A DNA stretch of 49,894 bases from Rhodanobacter glycinis (GCF_900114325.1 NZ_FOSR01000021.1:1-49894); one strand, 5' to 3'; positions 15,639-25,496 are shown, numbered from the stretch's first letter. Numbers and translations: made by a program. Notes: generated from the letters alone by a model not told the origin.

Positions 15639-17723
15639 ATGGCCCCGCATGGCCCGTTCCAAGGCAGACGCGATTTTCTGCGCGCATCCGGCGCATTGGG
15701 GCTGGCCACGATGCTGCCTGGTGCAGTACGTGCGGCCAGTACCCATGCCGGGGTCGTGCCACCGGGTGATACCGACGCCACTTCGGACGTGCCCTTGCCG
15801 GCACGCGCACCGCTGGCTTCGCAGCCTTTCCTGCGCTTGCCTGCAGGCGCCATTCGGCCAGCTGGCTGGTTGCGTCGACAACTGGAAATCCAGGCCTCGG
15901 GACTGGGTGGGCACCTGGATGAAACCTGGGCCGATGTCGGGCCCGACAGTGGTTGGCTCGGAGGCACGGGCGAATCGTGGGAACGCGGCCCGTATTTTCT
16001 GGACGGGCTGCTGCCGCTGGCCTGGCAACTGGACTCGGCACCGCTGAAGGCGAAGGCGCAGAAGTTCATCGACTGGACGCTGGACAACCCGTGGCCCAAT
16101 GGCATGTTCGGTCCGCGCAGCAACAATGACTGGTGGCCACGCATGGTCATGCTCAAGGTGCTCACGCAGTACCACGAGCTTACCGGCGATGCGCGGGTGA
16201 TACCGCTGATGACGAATTATTTTGTCCATCAGCTCGGCGCGCTGCCGGCACGGCCGTTGCGCGACTGGGGCCGGTCGCGCTGGCAGGACGAACTGCTCTC
16301 GGTGTTGTGGCTTTACGACCGCACCGGCGACAAGCGCCTGCTGCAACTGGCCGCGTTGCTGCACCGGCAGGGTTTCGACTGGCAGGGCATGTTTGCCGAT
16401 TTCAAGTTCAAGCAGAAAGTCGACGTGGCCAAGCTCAAGGCGGAAGGCGGTGGCGGCGATGTCTTCATGGAAGACCTTGGCCAGCGCGTGCATGGCGTCA
16501 ACATCGCCATGTCGATCAAGTCCTCGCCGGTATGGTCACTGGTCTCCGGCCGCGCGCACGACCGCGATGCCGTGCATCACCAGCTGAGCATGCTCGATAC
16601 CTACCACGGCCTGCCCAATGGCATGTTCTCGGCCGACGAACATCTGGCCGGCCGCAATCCGTCGCAGGGCACCGAACTGTGCACGGTGGTGGAAACGATG
16701 TTTTCGCTGGAGGTGGCACTGGCTATCACCGGTGACCCGGCTTTGGCCGATCGGCTGGAAACGATTGCCTACAACGCGTTGCCGGGCACCTTCACCGACG
16801 ACATGTGGGCGCATCAGTACGACCAGGAGCCGAATCAGGTGGAATCCAGCCTGCATCGGCGTCCGTGGACCACCAACGGCCCGGAGTCGAATCTGTTCGG
16901 ATTGGAGCCGCACTTCGGCTGCTGCACCGCCAACTTCCACCAGGGTTGGCCCAAGCTCACCCAGAGCCTGTGGATGGCGACGGCAGACGGCGGCATGGCG
17001 GCGACGGTCTATGCGCCATGTACGCTGCAGACGGTTGTGCACGGTGTGCCGTTGCGGATCGAACAAAGCACCGACTATCCGTTTCGGTCGCGCGTGGAGA
17101 TCGTGTTGCATCCGGCGCGAGCGGTCGCGTTTGCATTGAAGCTGCGCATTCCCGGCTGGGCGACGGGCTCGACGCTGACGGTGAATGGCCACGCGCAAGC
17201 ATCCGGATCGGCCGGGCGTTTCCTCACGCTGCAGCGCGAGTGGCAACCCGGCGACACGATTGCGCTGACCTTTGCCAGCGTGCCGAAGACCGTACCCGGC
17301 TTCAACGATTCGGTCAGCGTGCGCGATGGCGCCCTGGTATTTGCGCTGCCCATTGCCGAATCGTGGATCAAGTGGCGCCAGCGTGGCTTGACCGCGGACT
17401 GGATGGTCTATCCCGCCTCGCGCTGGAACATGGGCTTGCCGGAAAGCGCGAGCTTCCGCCGAGCCGAACAGCCGGTGGGACCGGTGCCGTTCTCGCGGCG
17501 GCACCCGCCAGTGACACTCAGCGTGGAAGGACGCCCGGTGGCAACCTGGAAAGCGGAAGAGGGCGCGGCCGACCCGGTGCCGCGTCGGCCACAGGCAGAT
17601 GCTGCCGACGTGCCGGTCATGCTCATCCTGATGCCGTATGCGGCGCCCAAACTTCGCATCACGGCATTTCCGCTGCTGGCGCCGGGTAGCAACGAACATC
17701 CCGAGGATGGGCACGTGGGTTGA
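15639..17723 (+). CDS. Glycoside hydrolase family 127 (beta-L-arabinofuranosidase-like), Tat-exported
   Basis: The 694-residue protein has a twin-arginine signal (GRRDFLRASGALGLATML, cleavage near VRAAS) and a DUF1680/GH127 body. The zinc-thiolate active site of this family is present: Glu346 and Cys348 in TELCTVVE, and the pair Cys428-Cys429 in FGCCTAN, equivalent to Glu338, Cys340, Cys417 (nucleophile) and Cys418 of HypBA1. A DEHL motif (Glu334) may supply the acid/base. A C-terminal beta region completes the usual length. The enzyme should remove terminal beta-L-arabinofuranose (or a related sugar) from plant glycans in the periplasm, but substrate varies in this family. No sugar transporter is adjacent. 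Confidence 0.9.
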   Translation: MAPHGPFQGRRDFLRASGALGLATMLPGAVRAASTHAGVVPPGDTDATSDVPLPARAPLASQPFLRLPAGAIRPAGWLRRQLEIQASGLGGHLDETWADVGPDSGWLGGTGESWERGPYFLDGLLPLAWQLDSAPLKAKAQKFIDWTLDNPWPNGMFGPRSNNDWWPRMVMLKVLTQYHELTGDARVIPLMTNYFVHQLGALPARPLRDWGRSRWQDELLSVLWLYDRTGDKRLLQLAALLHRQGFDWQGMFADFKFKQKVDVAKLKAEGGGGDVFMEDLGQRVHGVNIAMSIKSSPVWSLVSGRAHDRDAVHHQLSMLDTYHGLPNGMFSADEHLAGRNPSQGTELCTVVETMFSLEVALAITGDPALADRLETIAYNALPGTFTDDMWAHQYDQEPNQVESSLHRRPWTTNGPESNLFGLEPHFGCCTANFHQGWPKLTQSLWMATADGGMAATVYAPCTLQTVVHGVPLRIEQSTDYPFRSRVEIVLHPARAVAFALKLRIPGWATGSTLTVNGHAQASGSAGRFLTLQREWQPGDTIALTFASVPKTVPGFNDSVSVRDGALVFALPIAESWIKWRQRGLTADWMVYPASRWNMGLPESASFRRAEQPVGPVPFSRRHPPVTLSVEGRPVATWKAEEGAADPVPRRPQADAADVPVMLILMPYAAPKLRITAFPLLAPGSNEHPEDGHVG

Positions 17724-18902
17724 ATGCCTGACGGAGTGGGGATGGGAGTCGCCTCATCGCTTACCATGAGTGCCCCGCAAGTTGACCCGCCACTTTCCAC
17801 ACAGGCCCATGAAGCGATGAACCGATCCGACCGCGAGATCAAGCAAGGCTGTGACTTCGTGCTTTCGCGCCCGCTGCCACCGTCCGCCGCCGAAACGCTG
17901 GCGCGGCTGGCGGCGCATCCTGCCGCGGTCGACGCGATCGACGATTACGGCGCCGGCGGAGCGGTCGCGCGACTGGAGCAGGCCACCACGGCAAAACTCG
18001 GCAAGCAGGCGGGGTTGTTCTTCATCAAGGGTGTCACCGCGCAGTTGTACGTGCTGCGTGCGTATGCGCAGGCGCGCGCATGCCGAAACGTGGTGATTCA
18101 CCCGCTGAGCCACATGGATATCGACGAAGCTGGTGCGATCGAACGGTCGGCTGGCCTGACGGCGATTCGGCTTGGCCGCCATGCGCCGTTCGGCGCCAAG
18201 GCGCTGGCCGCGCTGACCGAGCCGCTGGCTGCCGTGGTGATCGAGCTGCCGCTGCGACGGGCTGGCTTCCTGTTGCCGGATCTCGATGATTTGCGCGCCA
18301 TCTCGGCATGGTGTCGCGGGCTGGGCATCCCGCTGCATTTCGATGGCGCGCGGCTGTGGGAAGCGGCGGCCGGCTACGGCATATCCGAGGCCGAATTGGC
18401 GGCGCTGGCGGACAGCGTGTATGTCTCGTACTACAAGGGGCTGGGTGGGCTCGGCGGTGCGATGGTGACCGGCACGCAGGCATTCATCGATTCGCTGCGT
18501 CCATGGAAGACCCGCTATGGCGGTGACCTGTTTACCGCCTATCCCTATGCCATCGCCGCACTGGATGGACTGGACACGTTGGCGCCGCGGTTGCGGGGAT
18601 TCGTGGCGCGTGCGCGCGCATTGGCTGCCGGCTTGAACGAACTGCCCGGGCTGCTGGTGCATCCGGCCCGACCGCACACCAATGCATTCCAGGTGTGGCT
18701 GGCAGGTACGCCTTCCGAGCTGGCGGCACGCCACGCGAGGTTTGCCGCCGAACACAAGCGCTGGTTGTTCGATGGTTTCAGCGAAGCGCCGCTGGCTGGC
18801 CATGCGATGGCCGAAATCCAGCTAGGGCCCGCGTCCGACCATTACACGATTGCCGAGGCCGTCGAAGCGGTGAGGCAGTTCATCGACGCCAAGGCGGCGT
18901 AA
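17724..18902 (+). CDS. Threonine aldolase family PLP enzyme
   Basis: The protein (up to 392 residues) is a beta-eliminating lyase/threonine aldolase of fold-type I. Motifs are HPLSHMDIDEAGAIE, PLHFDGARLWEAAAGYG (cofactor-binding Asp) and VYVSYYKGLGGLGG with the PLP lysine. Family members cleave L-threonine or allo-threonine to glycine and acetaldehyde. The ATG at 17724 directly follows the GH127 stop (TGA-ATG), implying coupling, but has no good ribosome-binding site. Starts at 17766 or 17817 are possible and the family homology begins only near residue 35. Pairing with a glycosidase is unusual and may be positional. Confidence 0.85.
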   Translation: MPDGVGMGVASSLTMSAPQVDPPLSTQAHEAMNRSDREIKQGCDFVLSRPLPPSAAETLARLAAHPAAVDAIDDYGAGGAVARLEQATTAKLGKQAGLFFIKGVTAQLYVLRAYAQARACRNVVIHPLSHMDIDEAGAIERSAGLTAIRLGRHAPFGAKALAALTEPLAAVVIELPLRRAGFLLPDLDDLRAISAWCRGLGIPLHFDGARLWEAAAGYGISEAELAALADSVYVSYYKGLGGLGGAMVTGTQAFIDSLRPWKTRYGGDLFTAYPYAIAALDGLDTLAPRLRGFVARARALAAGLNELPGLLVHPARPHTNAFQVWLAGTPSELAARHARFAAEHKRWLFDGFSEAPLAGHAMAEIQLGPASDHYTIAEAVEAVRQFIDAKAA

Positions 18903-18959
18903 AGCGCTCGCTCAGGCAGGATGCTTTCCAGTCAATCAGGTGCGCGGCGCGTTTTCCGC

Positions 18960-18983
18960 AAGGCCACGTCGCGACGTGGCCTT
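18960..18983. terminator. Perfect palindrome between convergent genes
   Basis: AAGGCCACGTCG is followed by its exact reverse complement, between the aldolase-like gene and the converging transporter gene. It is likely a bidirectional terminator, although no clear T-run is present. Confidence 0.5.
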
Positions 18984-18993
18984 GTCGGGCAAG

Positions 18994-20277
18994 TCAGCCG
19001 GCACGTTGCACGTCATGCGAAGTCACGGCCTTGCCGGCGCGATCGGCCCTCACCCAGATCCGCGTCATGACCGCAGCGATCGCCAGCAGCGGAAAAGTGA
19101 TGATGTTCAGATCCAGCCAGCCGAACCGCTCAAGCACGGGGCCGGCGCCGAGCGCCGCCACTGCAGTCAGTCCATAACGGACCAGTTCGGCCACGCCTTG
19201 GACGCGGGCGCGTTCCGGCGGCGTGTGGCACGAGGCGAGAAGCGTCGTCCCACCCACGAACATGAAGTTCCAGCCCATGCCGAGACAAAACAGCGCGAGG
19301 TAGAACGCCGTCAGGCTGGTCGACATGGCGGCAATCAGCCCGCACGTCGCGGTCAGCACCATACCGGCAAACAGGACGGACGACATGCCGAAACGCTTGA
19401 TCAGGCGACCAGCGAAAAAGGACGGTGCGTACATGCCCACCAGATGCCACTGGATGATATGGGCGCCGTCATTGATGGTGTGATGACTGTCGATCGCGGC
19501 GAGGGGTGTGGCCGTCATGACGAACATCATCACCACGCCGCCAATGACGGTGTTGGCCAGTGCGGCGAGTGAAATCGGTTGCGAAAAAACGATCCGCAAG
19601 CGTCGGGCAGGCAGCGTCGCGTCATCAGGCACGCCGGCACCGGGTTCCGTGTCGCGAAACCCCACGGCGAGAAGAACCGCCGACGCAACGCCTAGCATGC
19701 TGACGACCAGATAGGAGCCCGCGAACAGCGTCGAGAACAGGTTCTTGCTCCATGCCGCCAGGGCGGGGCCGATCACGGCGGCGATCACGCCACCGGCCAA
19801 AACCATCGAAATAACGCTTGCCTTGTGTGCAACATCCACCGAATCGGCCGCAGCAAGCCGGTAATACTGGGCGAACGCCTGGAAAACGCCGACCGCCGCG
19901 GTACCAAGGCAGAACAACCAGAAGTTGGCGTGAAACACCGACCAGACGGAGATGGCCCCGCCGGTGGCGCAAAACACCGCCCCGGTGACAAAACCCCAAC
20001 GTCGGCCGATGCGCTGCATCAGGATGGAGGCCAGCAAGGTCGTCACGGCGCCCGCCACCGTGATCATTGCGAACGGCAGCGTTGCCAGGGATTTGTCGGG
20101 GGCGAGCTGGTAGCCGGTCAGCCCCGTCAAGGTGAGGTCGATGGCGATCGCCGCGGTAAAAAGGCCTTGCGCGATGGCCAGGACAAACGCGTTGGAGCGC
20201 AGTGTCGGCGTTGCATCGCGCGCAGATGCAACGCGCCGCGAAGAACCCCGTCGTGGGTGTTTTCCGAACCTTTTCAT
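18994..20277 (-). CDS. MFS transporter
   Basis: The 427-residue protein is a twelve-helix major facilitator superfamily member. It has the inter-helix motif LMQRIGRRWGF after helix 2, a substrate-pathway helix FVTGAVFCATGGAISVW, and a second-half start ALANTVIGGVVMMFVMTATPL after a cytoplasmic loop. It resembles bacterial drug or metabolite exporters of the YhjX/UMF-like type, but no substrate can be read from the sequence. I chose the ATG at 20277; an extension to 20415 or 20442 is possible (a GAGGAG lies upstream of 20415) but would add a polar tail of unknown role. It is divergent from the GlxA-type regulator gene. Confidence 0.85.
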   Translation of the reverse strand: MKRFGKHPRRGSSRRVASARDATPTLRSNAFVLAIAQGLFTAAIAIDLTLTGLTGYQLAPDKSLATLPFAMITVAGAVTTLLASILMQRIGRRWGFVTGAVFCATGGAISVWSVFHANFWLFCLGTAAVGVFQAFAQYYRLAAADSVDVAHKASVISMVLAGGVIAAVIGPALAAWSKNLFSTLFAGSYLVVSMLGVASAVLLAVGFRDTEPGAGVPDDATLPARRLRIVFSQPISLAALANTVIGGVVMMFVMTATPLAAIDSHHTINDGAHIIQWHLVGMYAPSFFAGRLIKRFGMSSVLFAGMVLTATCGLIAAMSTSLTAFYLALFCLGMGWNFMFVGGTTLLASCHTPPERARVQGVAELVRYGLTAVAALGAGPVLERFGWLDLNIITFPLLAIAAVMTRIWVRADRAGKAVTSHDVQRAG

Positions 20278-20648
20278 GCCGCGTGCTAGCAGGGGAGATC
20301 GATGGCTGAGCAACGGCAGACTGGCATGCTGACTCTCCGATCGATCGAATAATCGGGGCATTTTCGCCAAGACGTCATCGGGCCGAAAGGACGGATTTCC
20401 CTCGTTCCTCGACATCAGTCGGTCGCGGCTCCTCACGCACATGCGTGACGCATGGTGAGGTCAGTGACAACAGGTCTTTCCGCGTGCGTTGTTCTGCTGG
20501 TCCATGCCATCTTGGTGATGACGTCTTTTGAGGGATATTAGTCCTTTAAGCCATCTGCCTTTCGTTGCATCATGCAATGCATGAATGGCGCGGCCATTGA
20601 TTGTTACGGGCTACGTGGGCCGCGAGAACCGGGTGACCAGAGGCTGTC
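20278..20648. other. Divergent promoter region
   Basis: This 371-base spacer separates the MFS transporter and the GlxA-type regulator. It includes the possible N-terminal extension of the transporter (to 20442). The segment 20500-20590 is AT-richer and contains the dyad at 20565-20577. I see no separate gene. Confidence 0.4.
20565..20577. promoter_or_regulatory. Perfect dyad upstream of the GlxA-type regulator
   Basis: TTGCAT-C-ATGCAA is a perfect palindrome with six-base arms, followed by a further ATGCAT seven bases on. It sits about 70 bases before the regulator start, in the divergent spacer, and is a candidate AraC-type or autoregulatory site. Confidence 0.35.
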
Positions 20649-21647
20649 ATGCAGAAAAACGCAGCGAGCAAAGACGAAGCCACGCGTGATATCGCATTCC
20701 TGGTTTTCCCCGGCTTCCAGATACTGGATTTGAGCGGCCCGCTGGCCGCCTTCGATACGGCCCGACGGATCAGTACGGGCATTCCCTACCGGTGCCATGT
20801 CGTTTCATTGACCGGTGGCGGCATCGTGAGCTCGTCCGGCCTGGAGGTCGTCACGCGGAAAATCCGGTCGAGTGCGTACGACACCCTGATTGTCTCCGGC
20901 GGAGGCACGTCGGTTGATCTGCACGATTTGTCCGCGATATCAGCCCATCTGGGCAAGGCGGCGGCAAAAAACACCCGACGCATTGCGAGTGTGTGCACTG
21001 GCGCATTCCTGCTCGCTGCCGCAGGCCTGCTGGAGGGGCGTCGCGCCACCACGCATTGGAAATATGCGAAGCAATTGCAGCGCCAGTTCCCCGACATCAA
21101 GGTCGAGCCCGATCGCATTTTCACGAAGGACCGCGGCATCTGGACTTCTGCCGGTGTCACCGCCGGAATCGATCTGGCGCTGGCCATGATCGATGACGAT
21201 CTCGGGAGCGCCATATCCCATGGCGTGGCGCAAATGCTGGTGGTCTACCACCGTCGTCCGGGCGGGCAATCGCAATTCTCGGCCATCGCCGACATGCAGC
21301 CGGAATCGGACAGGATCCGCGAGGTTCTCACCTACATGCGCGAGCACTTGCACGAGTCGTTGTCGACCGAACAACTGGCTTCCGTCGCATGCATCAGTCC
21401 CAGGCAGTTTGGTCGTGCGTTTCTTGCCGAGACGGGAGAAACGCCCGCCAAGGCCGTCGAGCGCTTGCGCGTGGAAGTGGCGCGCCAGCGGGTCGAGCGA
21501 AGTGCGGAACCCATCGAAGTCATCGCCCATGCGTTCTTCAAGGATCCCGAGAGAATGCGTCGCGCTTTCATACGCGTGCTCGGACATCCGCCGCAAAGCA
21601 TCCGCCGAATGACGGCCCATAACGCGGCAAGTCTGTCGGAAAGCTAG
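20649..21647 (+). CDS. GlxA-type regulator: DJ-1/PfpI domain plus AraC helix-turn-helix
   Basis: The 332-residue protein joins an N-terminal DJ-1/PfpI domain (about residues 13-200) to a C-terminal AraC-type DNA-binding domain (about 220-320). In the first, SVCTGAF places a conserved Cys (Cys116) at the nucleophile elbow, followed by AAGLLEG and ATTHW. In the second, LSTEQLASVACISPRQFGRAF and FKDPERMRRAF are the two helix-turn-helix motifs. The DJ-1 part resembles isonitrile hydratase and is assumed to sense a small metabolite. The protein is the first gene of a forward-strand block ending with an exported DJ-1 enzyme, and probably activates it. The start is an ATG with a moderate GAGGC-like site. 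Confidence 0.9.
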   Translation: MQKNAASKDEATRDIAFLVFPGFQILDLSGPLAAFDTARRISTGIPYRCHVVSLTGGGIVSSSGLEVVTRKIRSSAYDTLIVSGGGTSVDLHDLSAISAHLGKAAAKNTRRIASVCTGAFLLAAAGLLEGRRATTHWKYAKQLQRQFPDIKVEPDRIFTKDRGIWTSAGVTAGIDLALAMIDDDLGSAISHGVAQMLVVYHRRPGGQSQFSAIADMQPESDRIREVLTYMREHLHESLSTEQLASVACISPRQFGRAFLAETGETPAKAVERLRVEVARQRVERSAEPIEVIAHAFFKDPERMRRAFIRVLGHPPQSIRRMTAHNAASLSES

Positions 21648-21757
21648 GCCGGTTCGACGCGTTTCCCGTTTGTCTGACTGCGGCGTGGTCGCTGCATGGC
21701 TTTGTGTTGCCCGGGATTTGCCGATGGGCCGTGGAATGTGCCCGTGCGTTTCGAGAA

Positions 21758-21779
21758 GCCATGCATTTCATGGCATGGC
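21758..21779. repeat. Small hairpin in the regulator-antitoxin-like spacer
   Basis: GCCATGC and GCATGGC form a seven-base stem around an eight-base loop, in the 231-base gap after the regulator. It could attenuate transcription. No gene is evident in this gap. Confidence 0.3.
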
Positions 21780-21878
21780 CCATCAAGCAAAACGCAGTGA
21801 ATTTGTAACCCAACAGACGCCCATGGCGAATGGCCAGGGGTCACTTCGGCACGTGCTGCCGATGTCGAGGAACCTGAA

Positions 21879-22142
21879 ATGATCGACGAATTGATAGACG
21901 AAATTTTTTGCCTGGCCGACCACGTTGAACCCGATGCCAATGCAGTACGGGAATGGTTCTTCGAGACGCCCCTGTTTCCCTATGGCAATACGGCGCGGGA
22001 ACTTGTGCAGGCCAACCGGGGCGACGCCGTCATCGCCTTCCTGAAGCGCATCCTGCGTGATGCGGAGCGAGACGCGGCATCCTCGGCCGGCCGTGTTCTT
22101 GTGCAGCACGCCGCCATGACGTCGGCTATTGGTGCACGATGA
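21879..22142 (+). CDS. Small MbcA/ParS/Xre antitoxin-like protein
   Basis: The 87-residue protein starts after a GAGGAA site six bases from the ATG. Its core (residues about 25-55: WFFETPLFPYGNTARELV, then RGDAVIAFL) follows the pattern of the toxin-binding domain of MbcA/ParS/Xre-type antitoxins (DUF2384), in which a G-x-T/A-A-R/E-L-V segment precedes a terminal helix. No RES-domain toxin gene or Xre helix-turn-helix is present, so it may be an orphan module with another role. Its stop lies about 110 bases before the TonB receptor start, and it could be in the same transcript. Assignment is by pattern only. Confidence 0.5.
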   Translation: MIDELIDEIFCLADHVEPDANAVREWFFETPLFPYGNTARELVQANRGDAVIAFLKRILRDAERDAASSAGRVLVQHAAMTSAIGAR

Positions 22143-22254
22143 TGCATGGCTGGATCAACGCCATGGTGCGGCCTGTCGTGCACACCGCCGGGTGCCTCGC
22201 TGCGACCCGGAGCGCCATCTTCGAGTGTTGCCCGGGCCCGAGGCGCGCGCAGCC

Positions 22255-24612
22255 ATGAAGGCTCGATACAAAACAGGGCGCGCCTTGTCTGCCGCGCGCC
22301 CTGCAGGTTTTCGCATGCCGCTTTTCGTCGCCATCACCGGCGGACTGGCGTCCATCCATTGCCCTGTGTCGTTGGCCGATGAGCCGATGCAGACTCGCCA
22401 CCGATCTGTGCCGGCTGCAGCGGTCAGCCTCGCGGTGGTACAGCCGCCTGTGGCGACAGGAAGGCTTGAGACCCGGATGCCAGAACAGGACATGCGTCAC
22501 AGCGTCGGCAAGCATGTTGCCGGCATCGCATCGCCCGTGGTGGCGACAAATGACGCGACGAGGGCGTCCGTTCCGGCTCGCCACGAGCATGACAAGAAGC
22601 GGGTTTGGACGCTTGGATCGGTCGTCGTCACGGCGACGCCCGAGGGCTACGCCGCAACCGGTTCCCGTTCGGCCACGCGCACCGATACCGCGTTGATCGA
22701 CGTGCCGCAGTCGGTTCAAGTGCTTACCCGCACGCTGCTAGACGAGCAGGATCGCCAGACCCTGGCCGACGCTTTGGTGAATGTTTCAGGCGTGACTCCC
22801 GTGCGGCCGGAGGAAACCTTGTTCACCCAGCCGATCGTGCGTGGCTTCCCGGCCGAGATTTATCTGGATGGTTTGCCCGCCTTCGGTACGACTGCGTCCA
22901 TCGACCCGACCAGCCTTGTGGGAATCGAGCGCGTCGAGGTGTTGAAGGGCCCGACGTCCACCGTGTACGGCGGTGGCGCAGGGGCACCGTTGGGTGGTCT
23001 CATCAACGTCGTCTCCAAGCGGCCGGAAGCCGAGGCGGGCGGCTTCGTGGCATTGCGCACCGGCAGCTTCTCGACCTGGAATCCCTATGCCGATCTCAAC
23101 GTGCCGCTGGGTGCCGGGGTCGCTGCGCGGATTACGGCTGATTACCAGGGCAACACAAGCTGGATCGACAAGCTCAAGGGTAATCGCTGGTCGGTGCAGC
23201 CCAGCCTGTCGTTCCAACTGGATCCGGACACCGAACTGCTGCTGCGCGGGCAATACGACCGCCGCAGCCAGGTCGAATATTCCGGCTTGCCCGCCGCTCA
23301 GGCGCTGGCCGGCCAACTGGATCGCGATGCCTTCCCGGGCACGACCACGGGCCAGCCGCGCTCGACGACCGAGAACCGCCTGACCACGGCCGAGTTTCGG
23401 CACGACTTCAGTGACGACGTGCGCCTGATGGTGACCGGGCGCCATTTCGATGGCCGCGTTCGCGACTATGGCAGCTTCGTCTATCCGGAATTTCTGCCGC
23501 CTGATCCGGCGACACCGACCGTCTATCCCATCTTTACCCTCTATCTTCCGAACACCGTGAAGGAGGACACGCTCGATGCCAACCTGTTGGTGCGCGTGGA
23601 TGCGCTCGGTGGCAAGCATGAGCTGCTGGGTGGCATCGATGTCGATCGCACCCGCGTCGACTCGGCGGTCAGGTTCGATGGCGTGCCCGTGGGCGAGCTC
23701 GACCTGGCGCGACCGAACTACACGTTGGCATTCGGCGCGATACCGTCGGCGAGCACGACGCAGACCAACCGCTACCGGACGGTCGCCGCCTATGTGCAAG
23801 ACCAGGCGACTTACGGACGGCTGCATCTGCTGGGCTCGCTGCGTTTGACGCAATTCAACTTGCGCCAGCTCGAACAGGGCATCGACACGCGCTACTCGCG
23901 CGTGACGCCGCGAGTCGGTGCAACGTTCGACCTCGTACCCGGCGTGGCGCTTTATGCGGCTTATGCCACCGGGTTTCGCGGGGCGGTCAACTTCATCGGC
24001 CTCGAACCACCCAAGCCCGAGACATCCAGCAACGTCGAGGGCGGGCTGAAGTTCGCGCTGACACGAAGCGGCTTGTCGGGCACGGTCGCCGCGTTCGAGC
24101 AAACCCGCCGCAACGTGGCGACCGCCGACCCGAACCATCCGCTGTTCTCCATCCAGAGCGGCGAGCAACGCGCGCGGGGCGTGGAGGGCGACCTTACCTG
24201 GGAGCCGGTGCCGGCGTTCTCGCTGCTCGCGAACTATGCCCACACCGAGGCCGAGGTGACGAAGGACACGATCATTCCGGTCGGCGACAGGTTACCGCGC
24301 GTGCCACGGAACAGCGGGCGTGTCGCAGCCCGCTATCGGGTACTGGGCGGCTTCGCCAAAGGCTTGTCGTTCGGCGCCGGCGTCACCGCGTTCAGCGCGC
24401 GCGACATCACCTTGCCAAACAGCGTGCCGGTGCCGGGCTATGCCGTGGTGGATGCGCAAGCTGCCTACGATTTTGGCCGGTTCACGGTCGAACTCTCAGC
24501 GGTGAATCTGTTTGGACGCAACGCCTTCGATACGTACCAGTACCTCTCGTTCCCGGTCGTGATCCCGACCCAGCCTCGCTCGGTCTACGTCACGCTGAAA
24601 ACCCGCCTCTGA
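22255..24612 (+). CDS. TonB-dependent siderophore-type receptor
   Basis: This outer-membrane receptor has an N-terminal export region, a TonB-box-like VVVTATP (about residue 125), a plug domain (DVPQSVQVLTRTLLDEQ, then VSGVTP, QPIVRGFPAEIYLDGLP, IERVEVLKGPTSTVYGGG and GGLINVVSKRP) and a C-terminal beta-barrel of about 500 residues ending in a strand with VYVTLKTRL. It belongs to the TonB-siderophore receptor family that imports ferric siderophores. No STN signalling domain is recognisable. The segment before the box (about 100 residues) is unusually long and low in structure. I chose ATG 22255; 22315 is also possible and none has a strong ribosome-binding site. The exported DJ-1 enzyme gene starts 44 bases after its stop. 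Confidence 0.85.
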   Translation: MKARYKTGRALSAARPAGFRMPLFVAITGGLASIHCPVSLADEPMQTRHRSVPAAAVSLAVVQPPVATGRLETRMPEQDMRHSVGKHVAGIASPVVATNDATRASVPARHEHDKKRVWTLGSVVVTATPEGYAATGSRSATRTDTALIDVPQSVQVLTRTLLDEQDRQTLADALVNVSGVTPVRPEETLFTQPIVRGFPAEIYLDGLPAFGTTASIDPTSLVGIERVEVLKGPTSTVYGGGAGAPLGGLINVVSKRPEAEAGGFVALRTGSFSTWNPYADLNVPLGAGVAARITADYQGNTSWIDKLKGNRWSVQPSLSFQLDPDTELLLRGQYDRRSQVEYSGLPAAQALAGQLDRDAFPGTTTGQPRSTTENRLTTAEFRHDFSDDVRLMVTGRHFDGRVRDYGSFVYPEFLPPDPATPTVYPIFTLYLPNTVKEDTLDANLLVRVDALGGKHELLGGIDVDRTRVDSAVRFDGVPVGELDLARPNYTLAFGAIPSASTTQTNRYRTVAAYVQDQATYGRLHLLGSLRLTQFNLRQLEQGIDTRYSRVTPRVGATFDLVPGVALYAAYATGFRGAVNFIGLEPPKPETSSNVEGGLKFALTRSGLSGTVAAFEQTRRNVATADPNHPLFSIQSGEQRARGVEGDLTWEPVPAFSLLANYAHTEAEVTKDTIIPVGDRLPRVPRNSGRVAARYRVLGGFAKGLSFGAGVTAFSARDITLPNSVPVPGYAVVDAQAAYDFGRFTVELSAVNLFGRNAFDTYQYLSFPVVIPTQPRSVYVTLKTRL

Positions 24613-24656
24613 AGAACACCAGGCTGACCGCCATCCCTTCCACAGGACATCAGGAA

Positions 24657-25490
24657 ATGACTGACATCAACCGCCGCAACGTCGTCAAACTGGCGCTGCT
24701 CGCCCCGTTCGTCGCCAGCATGGCCGGCACGGCATTCGCACAGACACCTGCGTCGATGCCCGAACACAAAATGCCCGATATGGGGCCGGAAATGAACAAG
24801 GTGCACTGGCTGGGGGACGAGCAGATCGGCATGCTGATGTACCCCGGCATGACGGTGATGGACCTGATCGGGCCGCAATGCATGTTCGGTTCGATGATGG
24901 GGGCGAAGATCCACCTTGTCGCGAAGTCGCTCGATCCGGTGACCAGCGATGCCGGGGTGACGATTGTTCCCACCGCTACCTTCGAAAGTTGTCCGCGCGA
25001 TCTCACCGTGCTGTTCGCCCCGGGTGGCACGGACGGCACGCTGGCGGCGGCCGCCGATCCCGCGACGCTGGCCTTCATGTCTGATCGCGGCGCGCGGGCG
25101 AAATACATCACCAGCGTCTGCTCGGGCTCGTTGATCCTGGGCGCGGCGGGATTGTTGAAAGGCTACAAGGCGACCTCCCACTGGTCGGTGCGCGATGTGC
25201 TGGCGGGCTTTGGCGCGATCCCGACCGAGGCCCGCGTCGTGCGTGATCGCAACCGCGTTACCGGCGCGGGCGTGACCGCCGGACTCGATTTCGGCCTCAG
25301 TATGGTCGCGGAGCTGCGCGACCAGACCTATGCCGAATGCTGTCAGCTCGTCAGCGAGTACGACCCCGATCCACCGTTCAACGCCGGTTCCTTGAAGACC
25401 GCGCCCAAGGGAGTCAAGGACGCCATGGTCCTGCTGCTGGCGGACTTTGTGAAAAAGGCCAAAGTATTGGCCAGCGCCACGACGGTCTAG
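24657..25490 (+). CDS. Exported DJ-1/PfpI family protein, isonitrile-hydratase-like
   Basis: The 277-residue protein has a twin-arginine-like, possibly Sec, signal (INRRNVVKLALLAPFVASMA, cleavage near AFAQ). It then carries a DJ-1 domain (about residues 55-270) with FAPGG, SVCSGSL (Cys155, nucleophile elbow), AAGLLKG, ATSHW, GAGVTAGLDF and PPFNAGS. These match isonitrile (isocyanide) hydratase InhA of Pseudomonas putida, which hydrates R-NC to N-substituted formamides and acts in the cytoplasm. Export is unusual for this family. The position after a siderophore-type receptor suggests action on an imported or external compound. Substrate and location are inferred. A CAGGAAATG-type ribosome-binding site precedes the start. 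Confidence 0.85.
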   Translation: MTDINRRNVVKLALLAPFVASMAGTAFAQTPASMPEHKMPDMGPEMNKVHWLGDEQIGMLMYPGMTVMDLIGPQCMFGSMMGAKIHLVAKSLDPVTSDAGVTIVPTATFESCPRDLTVLFAPGGTDGTLAAAADPATLAFMSDRGARAKYITSVCSGSLILGAAGLLKGYKATSHWSVRDVLAGFGAIPTEARVVRDRNRVTGAGVTAGLDFGLSMVAELRDQTYAECCQLVSEYDPDPPFNAGSLKTAPKGVKDAMVLLLADFVKKAKVLASATTV

Positions 25491-25496
25491 GAGCGT